DNA of 64,000 nt from Anabaena sphaerica FACHB-251 (GCF_014696825.1 NZ_JACJQU010000026.1:1-64000); one strand, 5' to 3'. Counted from the first letter of the stretch, positions 19,383 to 29,320 are shown. Notes: generated by a model from the sequence alone, not told the origin. Translations and numbers: made by a program.

Positions 19383-20129
19383 TTATTTTTCTTTCTCCAA
19401 AATACTCTCAATTTCTGATAACTGCACTGGTCCAGAAACATTCTTGCTATTGATGATAAAAGAAGGTGTACCCGAAAGACCCAATTTATAAGCCATTTGC
19501 AGGTCTTGTTGAATTGCTTTATCAGCCAAAGTGCGATCACTGTTAAACTTTGCTAAATCCAATTTGAGATTTTTAGCAATATCTAAATATAAACTTTCCC
19601 CCAGTTGTTTTTGATTAGTAAACAGCGCATCATGATATGGCCAAAATTTACCTTGTTGATGTGCAGCCCAAGCAGCTTTGGCTGCTGGTAAGGCTTGATC
19701 ATGAATTTGCACCAAGGGAAAATGTTTATAAACTAAAGTGAATTGATTGGGATACTTTGCTAATAAGTCTTTGAGAGTTTTCTGTGATTCAGCACAATAA
19801 GGACATTCAAAATCAGAAAATTCAATTAATACAGTTTTTAATTGCGTCGAACCTGTGGTGGGAGATTCCCCAATTATAGCTTTGGGTTTTGATCTTAAAT
19901 CCTGTAAAAATTCCTGTCTTCCTTGCTGAACTTTTTGTTGCTGTTCTTCCTGATAAGCTTGAACACTTTCGATAATTGCTTTCGGATTTTGGCGGATAAT
20001 TTGTAATACTTGTTGTTCTAGTTGAGGATCAATTTTGGTATTAGCTTGTGCTGGGAGTGACCAGCTAAGACACAAACACATTAAGCTAACAATTGCCCAG
20101 ATACGCAGGGGTTGAAAAATTGTGAGCAT
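19383..20129 (-). CDS. DsbA-family thiol-disulfide oxidoreductase
   Basis: A 248-residue periplasmic or lumenal protein. The signal peptide covers about residues 1-30, with AQA before the mature end. A Gln-rich helical region precedes a thioredoxin-fold domain with the redox pair Cys109-Pro-Tyr-Cys112 in FSDFECPYCAES. The cis-Pro loop is seen in GLSGTPSFIIN. This matches the DsbA/BdbD group that oxidises or isomerises disulfides. A partner DsbB/VKOR gene is not in the window. Confidence 0.88.
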   Translation of the reverse strand: MLTIFQPLRIWAIVSLMCLCLSWSLPAQANTKIDPQLEQQVLQIIRQNPKAIIESVQAYQEEQQQKVQQGRQEFLQDLRSKPKAIIGESPTTGSTQLKTVLIEFSDFECPYCAESQKTLKDLLAKYPNQFTLVYKHFPLVQIHDQALPAAKAAWAAHQQGKFWPYHDALFTNQKQLGESLYLDIAKNLKLDLAKFNSDRTLADKAIQQDLQMAYKLGLSGTPSFIINSKNVSGPVQLSEIESILEKEK

Positions 20130-20195
20130 GAGAAAATACTATATAGGGTTTGGTGATAGCGTAGCATTGATGATTTATTCTTACCCTATGTCCAG

Positions 20196-20220
20196 AAAAA
20201 ACCCCACGACAGAAGTGGGG
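20196..20220 (-). terminator. Rho-independent terminator of the M48 peptidase gene
   Basis: Stem CCCCAC (20202-20207) pairs with GTGGGG (20215-20220). On the - strand it is followed by six T (20196-20201). It lies 46 bp after the peptidase stop codon. Confidence 0.85.
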
Positions 20221-20266
20221 AATAAAAAACACAGCTTGGATGAATGAGAAATGCTTGGACAGCAGA

Positions 20267-22255
20267 TTAATTGCCGTTCAAAAATCCAATCAATACTATT
20301 CCCAGGATAATCGATCCACCGCCGAGTATAAATGACCAAAAGCGGTGATAGCTGTTGACAATTGTGCCACTTTCGCCTTCTAGTTGAATTAAATCCATCC
20401 AGGGCATAATCCCGCGACGGAACCAACCAGCAGTTCTCACTTGTTGACCTAGCAAGCTTTGTACCCGTTTCATGCCAAACAAGAAATTACCAATGGGTCC
20501 AAAACGGGAGGCGTAATGTAGATAAAGCATTCCGCTAGGATCTTGCAGTTTGAGGTCAGAACCAAATTTATAACCGGCATCTCCACGGCCAATTAATTCT
20601 CCTTGTAGCATGGCTGGTTGTCCCCGTAAAGGACTGGCATAGGGGTCTGACATCAAGGTAAGAATGTCGGTGGGTGCAGCTTTGGAATAGTCGGGGAACA
20701 TGACAAAGGCTTTGATTAAAATTCCCACTCCTAAACCTATTAATGGCATACCCATAATTAAGCCAGGGTTGCTGGAACTAGACAACATGAATACGCCGCT
20801 AATTAAACCCAGGAAGAAACCGATAGTTTCTGCACCATACAGCACGACATCTAAGAAGAAGTTGCCGTAAAGTTTACTTTTATTGAGGGTTTTACCTTCA
20901 CCCATGACTCGCCCCATGTCAAACTCGGTAGGTAAACCCAGTTGTTCGGAGTATGTGCTAAGGGCGCGGACTCGTTTACCTGTGAGGGGATGAGTAGAGT
21001 GTAATTCCATCCACCAACCCCAAGGGTTAAACATATCCCACAAAAAGACGCGACCGATTTTTTGCGGGTCAGAAGCGATGCGGTAAGCTGTACCTGTAGA
21101 AGTTGCGGCTTTGTGGTCATAAATGCCTAAAGCACGAGTTCCTTCAATTAAGCGGCTGGGTTCTTGGGCGCGTGAACCTTCTTCAACAATGCCATAGGCA
21201 ATTTTAACTAAGGCACGAGAAAGTCCGTTGGGGTTGCCTGTGGTTTCTGCTGCAAAGTGGTCAGCAAAGTATTCTCTGGTGCGAGAGAGATATAAAAGTA
21301 GATAAGTACCGATAATATAAAAGATGTAAGCAACCATACTAGCTGTTTGCAAAGCATTTCCGATTTTGCTATCTCCACTACCGCCACGAGTGAACCTTCT
21401 AGCTGTGCTGTAAACTAGGTAGCAAATCTGCACTAAGGTAGAAGCTACTGTCATCACAGCAAAGTCCCAGTGGACGATGTGACCTAGTTCGTGGGCGTAG
21501 ACGGTAGCAATTTCATCATCATCGAGATAAGTAAAAAGTCCTTGGCTGACGACTAACCGGGCGCTGTTGGGTAAGGAACCATAAGTGAAAGCTGTGGGGT
21601 TTTGGTCGTCAATTATTCCCAGTCTAGGAATTTTGATATTTTTTTGTTGACAAACTTGACGAATGATTTTTCCTGTTTCTGGACTGAGGTGTTCAATTTC
21701 TGCTAAGTTGACCCAACGAGTTTGATAAAGCCACCTTTGACTGAAGTCCATCAGGAAGGGTGAAAGGAAAAAAGCGGCTAGATTAAATATTAAGGTGATA
21801 CCAATGGCGATCGCTAAACCGGTCAGAGGCTCGTTGCTGGTAAAAATTAATACTAGGCTTAAACCTAAAACGAACACCATGCCAAATAGTAAGGCAATTG
21901 TCACACCAGATGCTAGGGCTAAACTACCACCTACCCCTCCCATCGCCAAGCTTACACCCACACCTGCTGCCCGTCCTGCTTTTGGCATATTAGACTGGGT
22001 TGATGAAAACAAGGGGCGGTCTTGTTCTGCCCATTCTCGCACCTGTGGGTTGTTACTGTTGATTAACTTTTGCCACAGAATCCTAGCTTGTTCGGTGTCG
22101 CCTGTTTTTTGATAAGCTTTCATCAGCCACATTTGGGCTGTCAAATAATCTGGAGAACTCAGTTCTAGAGAAGTTTGGGAAAATTCCTCTAGTAGATACA
22201 CTGCTTCTTGATAGCGTCCCTGTTGAAAGGCATCTAAGCCTGATTGCAATAACAT
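20267..22255 (-). CDS. M48-family membrane metalloprotease with N-terminal TPR-like region
   Basis: A 662-residue membrane protein. The first 90 or so residues look like a TPR pair (FQQGRYQEAVYLLEEF). Two hydrophobic helices follow (about 105-170). The zinc site HELGH is at residues 255-259, with a likely third ligand Glu in EYFADHFAA near residue 331, and the M48-typical HPLTGKRVRAL comes later. Further membrane segments lie at about 470-520. The last 140 residues form an extra domain. HtpX-type proteases degrade damaged membrane proteins. It ends at a clear terminator. Confidence 0.88.
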   Translation of the reverse strand: MLLQSGLDAFQQGRYQEAVYLLEEFSQTSLELSSPDYLTAQMWLMKAYQKTGDTEQARILWQKLINSNNPQVREWAEQDRPLFSSTQSNMPKAGRAAGVGVSLAMGGVGGSLALASGVTIALLFGMVFVLGLSLVLIFTSNEPLTGLAIAIGITLIFNLAAFFLSPFLMDFSQRWLYQTRWVNLAEIEHLSPETGKIIRQVCQQKNIKIPRLGIIDDQNPTAFTYGSLPNSARLVVSQGLFTYLDDDEIATVYAHELGHIVHWDFAVMTVASTLVQICYLVYSTARRFTRGGSGDSKIGNALQTASMVAYIFYIIGTYLLLYLSRTREYFADHFAAETTGNPNGLSRALVKIAYGIVEEGSRAQEPSRLIEGTRALGIYDHKAATSTGTAYRIASDPQKIGRVFLWDMFNPWGWWMELHSTHPLTGKRVRALSTYSEQLGLPTEFDMGRVMGEGKTLNKSKLYGNFFLDVVLYGAETIGFFLGLISGVFMLSSSSNPGLIMGMPLIGLGVGILIKAFVMFPDYSKAAPTDILTLMSDPYASPLRGQPAMLQGELIGRGDAGYKFGSDLKLQDPSGMLYLHYASRFGPIGNFLFGMKRVQSLLGQQVRTAGWFRRGIMPWMDLIQLEGESGTIVNSYHRFWSFILGGGSIILGIVLIGFLNGN

Positions 22256-22349
22256 GATGATATCCCTGATAAAAAGGGTGTTATTTTAATCCATGAATAC
22301 CCAATAATCTAGGATTAGTCATCATAATTTCGCAAAAGTTAAAGAAGGG

Positions 22350-22425
22350 TACTGGGGACTGGTGACTGGTGATTGGGAAGAAAGTGACTAATGACTGGTG
22401 ACTGGTGACTAATGACTAATAACTA
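22350..22425. repeat. Degenerate heptamer array (GACTGGT/GACTAAT)
   Basis: About ten degenerate units of the GACTGGT and GACTAAT type lie between the divergent peptidase and proA genes. STRR type. Confidence 0.75.
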
Positions 22426-22461
22426 ATATTAAGATTGTTATATTGTGAATTTAAGGTTGTG

Positions 22462-23769
22462 ATGACTACAGTACAAGTTGCGTCTCCCCTAATTGAAATT
22501 GCCCAACAAACCCGTTTAGCGGCTAGTAAGTTGGCTTTGCTTTCGACTGAGGAGAAAAATCAAGCTATTGAAGCGATCGCTCTGGCTTTAGAATCTGCTA
22601 AAGATGATATATTACAGGCAAATGTCGCTGATTGTCAAACAGCGATGGATGAAGGAATCGCTAAACCTCTTTATAAACGGTTACAGTTAGATGAACATAA
22701 GTTAAGAGATGCGATCGCTGGTGTGCGAGATGTTGGTAAATTAGATGATCCTGTTGGTAAGGTGCAAATTCATCGAGAAATTGATACTGGTTTAATTCTC
22801 AAACGTATTACTTGCCCTTTGGGTGTTTTAGGAATTATTTTTGAGGCCCGTCCTGAAGCAGCAATTCAAATTGTTTCTTTAGCAATTAAATCAGGTAATG
22901 GTGTCATTCTCAAAGGTGGAAAAGAAGCTTTACGTTCTTGTGAAGCCATAGTTAAAGCCATTAAAAAAGGATTATCTCACACTGCTGTTAATCCAGATGC
23001 AGTGCAATTGCTAACAACTAGAGAAGAAATATTAGAACTTTTGCAATTAGATAAATATGTAGATTTAATTATTCCCAGAGGTTCTAATTCTTTTGTCAGA
23101 TTCGTGCAAGAAAATACGCGCATTCCTGTATTGGGTCATGCCGATGGCATTTGTCATCTTTATGTAGATCAAGCGGCTGATATTGATAAAGCAATTAATA
23201 TTACTGTAGATTCTAAAACTCAATATCCTGCGGCTTGTAATGCGATTGAAACTTTGCTAGTTCACAGCAGTATTGCTTCAGAATTTTTACCAAAAGTTGC
23301 CGCAGCTTTAGCAGCGCACAATGTAGAATTAAGAGGTGATAAACGCACTTTGCAGATTTTGCCTAATATTGGTAGTGCCACAGAAACAGACTGGGAAACA
23401 GAATACAGCGATTTGATTTTATCTATTAAAATTGTTGATTCTTTAGAAGATGCCATATCCCATATTGATAATTATGGTTCTCGTCACACAGAAGCAATTA
23501 TTACAGAAGATTTAGCAGCAGCAGAAACTTTTCAAGCCTTAGTAAATGCAGCGGGAGTTTATCATAATTGTTCTACTCGTTTTGCAGATGGTTTCCGTTA
23601 TGGTTTTGGTGCAGAAGTGGGAATTAGTACCCAACAAATGCCACCTCGTGGACCTGTTGGTTTAGAAGGGTTAGTAACTTATAAATATCAAATGTGTGGT
23701 GATGGTCATATTGTTAGTAGCTACACGGGTGCTAATGCTAAATCATTTACTCATCGAGATTTAGAATAA
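22462..23769 (+). CDS. proA: Glutamate-5-semialdehyde dehydrogenase (gamma-glutamyl phosphate reductase)
   Basis: Reduces gamma-glutamyl phosphate in proline synthesis. It has 435 residues from the ATG at 22462; the 9-codon extension is not needed. The aldehyde dehydrogenase fold is recognised by [13 protein letters not shown] and [12 protein letters not shown]. The catalytic Cys is in [12 protein letters not shown] near residue 258. The C-terminal [20 protein letters not shown] is diagnostic for ProA. It is monocistronic. Confidence 0.96.
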   Translation: MTTVQVASPLIEIAQQTRLAASKLALLSTEEKNQAIEAIALALESAKDDILQANVADCQTAMDEGIAKPLYKRLQLDEHKLRDAIAGVRDVGKLDDPVGKVQIHREIDTGLILKRITCPLGVLGIIFEARPEAAIQIVSLAIKSGNGVILKGGKEALRSCEAIVKAIKKGLSHTAVNPDAVQLLTTREEILELLQLDKYVDLIIPRGSNSFVRFVQENTRIPVLGHADGICHLYVDQAADIDKAINITVDSKTQYPAACNAIETLLVHSSIASEFLPKVAAALAAHNVELRGDKRTLQILPNIGSATETDWETEYSDLILSIKIVDSLEDAISHIDNYGSRHTEAIITEDLAAAETFQALVNAAGVYHNCSTRFADGFRYGFGAEVGISTQQMPPRGPVGLEGLVTYKYQMCGDGHIVSSYTGANAKSFTHRDLE

Positions 23770-23788
23770 TCTTAGAATCTAATAATCA

Positions 23789-23852
23789 GATATCCGACTT
23801 CTTTTTTAATCTTGTCAATAAAGATAAGTTGATTTCCAGAAGTCGGGGATCT
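23789..23852. repeat. Dispersed palindrome AGATCCCCGACTT, copy 1 (degenerate)
   Basis: Left arm ATATCCGACTTCT and right arm AGAAGTCGGGGATCT lie after proA. Related copies occur at 27370, 40399, 47526 and 55996. Confidence 0.75.
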
Positions 23853-23913
23853 AGTCAATTCCCTGCAAGTATTATTGATTTATGGTAAGTTATTAGCAGA
23901 ATGGGTTAAATAT

Positions 23914-24726
23914 ATGTATAAGTACCTGCCAAAAATATCAGTGTTATTGATAGCTGTAGCCTTGTCACCATTTTATTTACTCCCGGCCACAGCAGAAACA
24001 AGATGTCTTAATTATTGGGTTAATCCCGCTACAGGAAAAGAGGAGTGTTTAAATCTACCAGTTACAAAGAAACCTGTTGTTGAAGCTGTAAAACCAGCAG
24101 ATACACCAGCAGGATTTGAGTTTTTAACTGAATCAGAAAAAGGTGAACATCTATTTATTCAAGTCAACAATACAAGGCGTGTTGATGGTATTTTACAATC
24201 TTTCCCCACAGTAGTCACTAAAAAACTTAATGGGAAAATGTATGATACAAGATACCAGGTTAATTGCACTCAAAGGCTAGTTTACATTTCTTCCAGTTCA
24301 GATTACATACTTAATAATTCATTGCCGATTGTAGTTAGCCAACCTGGAACAATTGGTTATATGATTTGGGATAGAAGTTGTACAAATATTCCGTTTCCCA
24401 CATCTACAGCTAATGTCCAAAAATTCAGACTTGTTCCTAGTAGATGTGGAGAATACAGGGTGAAAATAGTTGATCAAGATTATGTAAACCCACGGCGATT
24501 AAATCCCTATTGGTTGGGAAGAGGTGGTAATTTATCAACATTGAAGCCCAAGATAAGCGGATTAAATCCTGTTTTTAGTAACAGGCAACTCTTCAAACCA
24601 AACAATCACCAAAAAAATTACAATTCCAACCCAGTGCAACCACAAATTGAATCTAACTTTCAGGAGAATTATCAAACATCAGGGGGGTATCAATGGAGGA
24701 GTTGTCAACGTGATTACAGGCATTAA
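23914..24726 (+). CDS. Secreted protein of unknown function
   Basis: A product of 270 residues from the ATG at 23914. The signal peptide is clear (ISVLLIAVALSPFYLLPATAE). Six or more cysteines in the mature part suggest disulfides, including TRCLNYWVNPATGKEECL near the mature N-terminus. The C-terminal third is Asn/Gln-rich. I do not recognise the family. The gene stands alone and ends in a good terminator. Confidence 0.65.
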   Translation: MYKYLPKISVLLIAVALSPFYLLPATAETRCLNYWVNPATGKEECLNLPVTKKPVVEAVKPADTPAGFEFLTESEKGEHLFIQVNNTRRVDGILQSFPTVVTKKLNGKMYDTRYQVNCTQRLVYISSSSDYILNNSLPIVVSQPGTIGYMIWDRSCTNIPFPTSTANVQKFRLVPSRCGEYRVKIVDQDYVNPRRLNPYWLGRGGNLSTLKPKISGLNPVFSNRQLFKPNNHQKNYNSNPVQPQIESNFQENYQTSGGYQWRSCQRDYRH

Positions 24727-24737
24727 TTGATAGAACG

Positions 24738-24773
24738 AGTTGAAAAAAGGTTGTATTGTTCAACTTTTTTTTT
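24738..24773 (+). terminator. Rho-independent terminator of the secreted protein gene
   Basis: AGTTGAA (24738-24744) pairs with TTCAACT (24759-24765), followed by eight T. It starts 12 bp after the stop codon. Confidence 0.85.
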
Positions 24774-24839
24774 GAGTTGATTATGTCATATTCCTGCAAG
24801 TTCGCGGCAAATTATATATTTAAAATTTCAGACTTCACC

Positions 24840-25649
24840 TCATTTTCTAGCCCGAACAAAGAAAGTTGTAGTCTCTTCCCAAACTCCTTGATCAGTTACG
24901 AGTTTTTCTAATTCTGATTTATATTCAACTTGTAACTGATCTAATTGTCCTTGTGATATTTCTGCTAACAAAGGATGACCTTTAAATATTAAATTTAACA
25001 ATTTATTAGATAATTTTGTATTACTGAAATTGCTATATCTTCCGCTTTTTTCAATTTTAATCTCGATATCTCTAAGACCTGCTTGGGTTAGCAACTTATG
25101 GCACTTCTCAGGAGTACCAAGTGTGGCAAGAATATGTGGTAGTTCAACACCGAAAAAATTAGCACAAATAGTTGTGTAAACAGATGCCATATAAGCAGTT
25201 TCAGTAGGACAAGTAAATGCAACGAATCCTTCTGGTTTTAGAAAGCGATGCCACTTTTGTAAACTGGTAGGAATATCGATAAAATATACAATTGATGAAC
25301 AACAAAAGATGACATCAAAACTTCCATCATTAAAATGTATATACTCCGCATCTTCTTCAATGAATTCTATATTTTTTAACCCTACTGCTGCAACTTTTTC
25401 TCTGGCTTGACGTAGCATTCCTGGAGACATATCTACACCAATAACATAGCCTTCTGAACCTACTTTTAAAGCTGTGGGAATAGCAACTAAACCTGTGCCA
25501 GTGGCAATATCCAGGATTTTTTGTCCTTGATGAAGAGGTATAGATTCAAGTAAAAAAATGGCTTCAAGCGGATGCTGAGAACCTTTTTCCTGATCATAGG
25601 CAGTTCTAGAATTAAAAAATTCTATTATCTGCTGCTTGTAATTATCCAT
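24840..25649 (-). CDS. Class I SAM-dependent methyltransferase
   Basis: A 269-residue methyltransferase with motif I ILDIATGTGLVAI near residues 45-57, an acidic motif II in VIGVDMSP, and motif post-II in GSFDVIFCCSS. It is UbiE-like in its first half, but the C-terminal half is divergent. It lies 11 bp after menF on the same strand, so it is probably co-transcribed with phylloquinone genes. It could act on a quinone or be unrelated. It is not the typical cyanobacterial MenG, which is shorter and has different motifs. Confidence 0.8.
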   Translation of the reverse strand: MDNYKQQIIEFFNSRTAYDQEKGSQHPLEAIFLLESIPLHQGQKILDIATGTGLVAIPTALKVGSEGYVIGVDMSPGMLRQAREKVAAVGLKNIEFIEEDAEYIHFNDGSFDVIFCCSSIVYFIDIPTSLQKWHRFLKPEGFVAFTCPTETAYMASVYTTICANFFGVELPHILATLGTPEKCHKLLTQAGLRDIEIKIEKSGRYSNFSNTKLSNKLLNLIFKGHPLLAEISQGQLDQLQVEYKSELEKLVTDQGVWEETTTFFVRARK

Positions 25650-25660
25650 AACTTATCTCC

Positions 25661-27076
25661 TTAAACTAATGCTTTGAGTAATGCTTGCAGTTTAAGTTGT
25701 ACCTCAGCAAATTCCTTTTCAGGATCAGAACCGGCGACGATACCAGCACCAGCATAAAGTCTGGCGCGATCGCCATCTATTAATGCTGAACGAATACCGA
25801 CAATAAACTCACAATTTCCTTCCCCATCTACCCAACCTAAAGGTGCAGCATATAAACCTCTTTCAAAACTTTCATAACGGCGAATTTCCTCACAAGCAAT
25901 ATCTCTGGCTGCACCTGCAACTGCTGGTGTCGGATGCAATTGGGCAACGATTTTTAAAGGGTGGATGTTAGCAGGTACTACAGCCGTAATTGGTGTCCAT
26001 AAATGTTGGATATTAGATAATTGTCGTAGACGCGGGGCTAAAATTTGCGGAAATAAACCTAGTTGTGATAAACGTTGGGTGATAAAATCAATTACTAGGC
26101 TGTGTTCGTGTTTTTCTTTGTTACTATTAACTAAGTCGTTGGCATTAGCCGCATCTTCATTAGGTGTTTTACCTCTGGGTGCTGAACCTGCTAAAGCATC
26201 AGTAATTAATTGCTGATTTTGAATACTAATTAAGCGTTCTGGACTAGCACCAATAAAGTTTTGTCCTTTGCCATTGCTGGTAGAGAAGACATAACAATTA
26301 GGATGTAATTGGCGCAGATTATTTAAAGATTTGAATAAGTTAAAGGAATTATATGATCTGACATCCAAGGCATCTGCTAAAACAATTTTTATTAAATGCT
26401 TAGATTCTATTTTTTCTAATGCTGATAATACTGAATGTTTAAATATGCCGGAATTGGTAATCTGGTTTTTGATAAAGTTCGCTGGAGAAATTTCAATGTT
26501 TGAAGAGTAATTTACTAAGGATTGGATGGTCTTAATTTGGCTTTGTAATTCCCGTAATATTGTTTGAATATTAATATCACCATGAATCAGATTATTTACA
26601 ACTAAGGTGCAAGAAGCATTTTTGACAGCTACTTGTAATTTAGGTAGAAAAATAGTCGCAGATGGAAATGGATAATCTAATTGGTGATGCTGATCAAAAA
26701 AGCTGAAGCTACAAAAAAAGTGAGTAGCGCCGAAAGGTTGGTTAGTATTGCCAAAATTAATCACATTTTTTAGACAATCTTTGATAAATTCTTCAGTTTT
26801 ACTAAATCTGTGTTTACCAGTAATCTCTAATTTTGTGATAGCATCAATGGCTGCAATAGCTTCACCTTTGCTTTTGTTCTCAAAGTAAAAATTTAATGTA
26901 TTTGCTTGGGCAAACTTATCTAATACAACTAAAGGGTCTATGAAATCAATTGGCAGGGAAATACTAACAATTTGTTGGCTGTGATTTTCATAGCACTTTT
27001 CCTGCACGGCTAACAGTAATTGATGCAAATCTTTATAGTCTACAAAGAAACTGCTGCGACATGGTGAAATTGTCAT
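25661..27076 (-). CDS. menF: Isochorismate synthase
   Basis: Converts chorismate to isochorismate, the first step of phylloquinone (menaquinone-type) synthesis. The 471-residue product has the chorismate-binding C-terminal domain: GASPERLISI, LAGSAPRGKTPNED, HPTPAVAGAARD and RGLYAAPLGWVDGEGN, with the catalytic acidic and Lys residues in these blocks. The N-terminal 200 residues are variable, as expected. It is divergent from menA-menC-menE, with about 400 bp of shared regulatory DNA. Confidence 0.93.
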   Translation of the reverse strand: MTISPCRSSFFVDYKDLHQLLLAVQEKCYENHSQQIVSISLPIDFIDPLVVLDKFAQANTLNFYFENKSKGEAIAAIDAITKLEITGKHRFSKTEEFIKDCLKNVINFGNTNQPFGATHFFCSFSFFDQHHQLDYPFPSATIFLPKLQVAVKNASCTLVVNNLIHGDINIQTILRELQSQIKTIQSLVNYSSNIEISPANFIKNQITNSGIFKHSVLSALEKIESKHLIKIVLADALDVRSYNSFNLFKSLNNLRQLHPNCYVFSTSNGKGQNFIGASPERLISIQNQQLITDALAGSAPRGKTPNEDAANANDLVNSNKEKHEHSLVIDFITQRLSQLGLFPQILAPRLRQLSNIQHLWTPITAVVPANIHPLKIVAQLHPTPAVAGAARDIACEEIRRYESFERGLYAAPLGWVDGEGNCEFIVGIRSALIDGDRARLYAGAGIVAGSDPEKEFAEVQLKLQALLKALV

Positions 27077-27476
27077 GGATGTATAAGTTAATTTTTTTTA
27101 AGTTATCTTCCTAAAGTGTAATAAGTCGTGGTCGTATTTCTATAGGTAGCATATTAAGTGGCCATTAACCAGCCTCAACTTGACTTGGTTCTGGGGTTTT
27201 CCAGTACAGATGCTGTTTGTGGCCGCAAAATGTCAAGTCAAGTTTTGTTACCAGGAGGTAAACCAGCAATCACAAAATTAGCATTTTTTGGCAATTTACC
27301 ACCGTAAAATGTCTCAGCAAACTATAAAATCTAACTGATGAGTAGCTCAACTTAAAAAACTTAATACCAAGATCCCCGACTTATTTGAGAAGTCGGGGAT
27401 CTATATCGTGAGAGTTTATGTTAAATGAAGTTGATCTACTTAAGGAAATTTCTAGTAATGTAACTGAACACGACTG
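27077..27476. promoter_or_regulatory. Shared menF/menA intergenic region
   Basis: A 400-bp divergent promoter region. It holds an 11-bp inverted repeat, CAACTTGACTTG (27176-27187) and CAAGTCAAGTTTTG (27234-27247). It also holds a copy of the AGATCCCCGACTT palindrome (27370-27402) and a 19-codon frame (27418-27477) whose TGA overlaps the menA ATG. Promoter boxes could not be fixed by eye. Confidence 0.5.
27370..27402. repeat. Dispersed palindrome AGATCCCCGACTT, copy 2
   Basis: A perfect inverted pair: AGATCCCCGACTT (27370-27382) and AAGTCGGGGATCT (27390-27402), with a 7-bp loop. It is the cleanest copy in the window. Confidence 0.9.
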
Positions 27477-27477
27477 A
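27418..27477 (+). CDS. Possible 19-residue leader peptide upstream of menA
   Basis: An ATG-started 19-codon frame (beginning MLNEVDLLKE) ends in TGATG, so its stop overlaps the menA start. This is the layout of a translationally coupled leader. A GAGAG purine stretch lies just before it. Size and lack of a family keep confidence low. Confidence 0.25.
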   Translation: MLNEVDLLKEISSNVTEHD

Positions 27478-28379
27478 TGACTACAAATCAGATATCAATC
27501 CCCAAAAATAAATTATGGATGGCGGCTATCAAACCGCCAATGTACAGTGTTGCTATTATGCCTATATGGGTAGGTTCGGCGGTAGCATTTGCAGAAACTA
27601 AGATTTTTAATGGTGTAATATTTGCAGTTTTTATAACTGCGGCCATTTTAATTTTGGCTTGGGAAAATATTAGTAATGATGTTTTTGATGCAGAAACAGG
27701 TATTGATAAAAATAAACATCACTCGCTGGTGAATTTAACTGGTAACAAGCAGTTAATGTTTTGGTTAGGTAATTTGTGTTTAGGTTCGGGTTTGTTGGGA
27801 ATAATTGCGATCGCTCTTTTGCAAAAAGACCCGACGGTAATTGGTATAATCCTCCTGTGCTGCGGTTTGGGTTATATGTACCAAGGACCCCCCTTTCGTC
27901 TAGGATACCAGGGTTTAGGCGAAATTCTCTGCTTTTTTGCTTTTGGACCTTTAGGAATGACGGCAGCATACTACAGTCAAACTCAAACTTGGTCAATCAC
28001 CAATTTAGCCGCTGCTGTGATTGTTGGTATCGTCACCAGTTTAGTTTTATTTTGCTCACATTTTCACCAAGTTAAGGATGACATAGCCGCAGGAAAGCGA
28101 TCGCCTATTGTGCGCTTAGGTACAGCAAAAGGCGCACAAGTATTAGTTGGGTTTACAGCTAGTATTTATCCCTTATCTTTGTTATTAGTTGTGTTGGGCA
28201 TTTTCCCAATTTGGACATTACTAAGTTGGTTAAGTTTACCTTTTGCTTTCCAATTATGTCGTCATGTTCTAGAAAATCATCACCTACCAGAAAAAGTTAG
28301 TAACTGTAAATTCATTGCTGTCAAAGTTCATTTTTTAAGTTGCTTACTTTTGGGTTTAGGATTTGTGATTGGTTCATGA
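27477..28379 (+). CDS. menA: 2-carboxy-1,4-naphthoquinone phytyltransferase
   Basis: A membrane UbiA-family prenyltransferase that attaches the phytyl chain to DHNA. It has 300 residues and about eight hydrophobic helices. The prenyl-diphosphate/Mg motif NDVFD is at residues 67-71, and a second acidic motif is in HQVKDDIAAGKRSP. The ATG overlaps the stop of a small upstream frame, and the stop overlaps the menC start (ATGA), so it is tightly coupled. Confidence 0.93.
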   Translation: MTTNQISIPKNKLWMAAIKPPMYSVAIMPIWVGSAVAFAETKIFNGVIFAVFITAAILILAWENISNDVFDAETGIDKNKHHSLVNLTGNKQLMFWLGNLCLGSGLLGIIAIALLQKDPTVIGIILLCCGLGYMYQGPPFRLGYQGLGEILCFFAFGPLGMTAAYYSQTQTWSITNLAAAVIVGIVTSLVLFCSHFHQVKDDIAAGKRSPIVRLGTAKGAQVLVGFTASIYPLSLLLVVLGIFPIWTLLSWLSLPFAFQLCRHVLENHHLPEKVSNCKFIAVKVHFLSCLLLGLGFVIGS

Positions 28380-29293
28380 TTTATCAATTTTCTTTTCGTC
28401 CCATTAGTCAAAAATTCACTCGTCCTGTAATTACCAATCATGGAATTTGGGAAATTCGCGAAAGCATAATTATCCGTCTGATTGATGTTACAGGTAGAGT
28501 TCGTTGGGGGGAAATTTCCCCAATTTCTTGGTTCGGTTCTGAAACTGTAGAACAAGCTTTAAAATTTTGTCATCAACTACCAACCGAAATTACACCAGAG
28601 ATAATTTTTGATATTCCAGATAAATTACCAGCTTGTCAATTTGGTTTTGAGTCAGCACTAGAAAATTTTCAAGAAAAACCAGAATTTATAAATTACCAAA
28701 ATCTCACCTATAGCGGCTTATTACCAGCAGGAGAAGCCGTTTTAAATCAATGGACAAGTTTATGGAACCAGGGTTATAAAACATTTAAATGGAAAATTGG
28801 TGTTGATGAAATATCCAAAGAATTAAATATTTTTAACTCACTGATTCAGAACTTACCAAATTCAGCAAAATTACGTTTAGATGCTAATGGTGGACTCAGC
28901 TATCAAGAAGCTAAATTATGGTTGACAACTTGCGAAAGTCTAAAAAACAGAATTGAATTTATTGAACAACCGCTACCTGTAGATAAGTTCTCAGAAATGC
29001 GGGAATTGAGTAATGATTATGATACAAAAATTGCTTTAGATGAATCTGTCGCTACATTACAACAACTTGAAGATTGTTACAAACAAGGTTGGCGAGGTAT
29101 TTTTGTGATTAAACCGGGAATAGTAGGTTCACCATCCCGGTTAAGGAAATTTTGTCAGCAACATCAAATTGATGTGGTATTTTCATCTGTATTTGAAACT
29201 GAAATTGGTAGACAAGCTGCCCTAAAATTAGCAGGAGAATTATCTAGAAATCATCGTGCAGTTGGTTTTGGCATCAATCACTATTTTATCTAG
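28376..29293 (+). CDS. menC: o-Succinylbenzoate synthase
   Basis: An enolase-superfamily enzyme that dehydrates SHCHC to OSB. It has 305 residues from the ATG at 28376, which overlaps the menA stop; an earlier in-frame start would overlap menA by 40 bp. The KxK catalytic motif is in FKWKIG. Metal ligands are in LRLDANGG, FIEQPLP and IALDES, and the second Lys is in FVIKPG. These positions fit MenC. Confidence 0.93.
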   Translation: MIYQFSFRPISQKFTRPVITNHGIWEIRESIIIRLIDVTGRVRWGEISPISWFGSETVEQALKFCHQLPTEITPEIIFDIPDKLPACQFGFESALENFQEKPEFINYQNLTYSGLLPAGEAVLNQWTSLWNQGYKTFKWKIGVDEISKELNIFNSLIQNLPNSAKLRLDANGGLSYQEAKLWLTTCESLKNRIEFIEQPLPVDKFSEMRELSNDYDTKIALDESVATLQQLEDCYKQGWRGIFVIKPGIVGSPSRLRKFCQQHQIDVVFSSVFETEIGRQAALKLAGELSRNHRAVGFGINHYFI

Positions 29294-29320
29294 AAATACT
29301 CAAACTTCAATAAAAAGTTC

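Noticed and set aside
24840-25649. Calling the methyltransferase MenG
   Set aside because: Length and C-terminal half differ from cyanobacterial MenG; only linkage to menF supports it.
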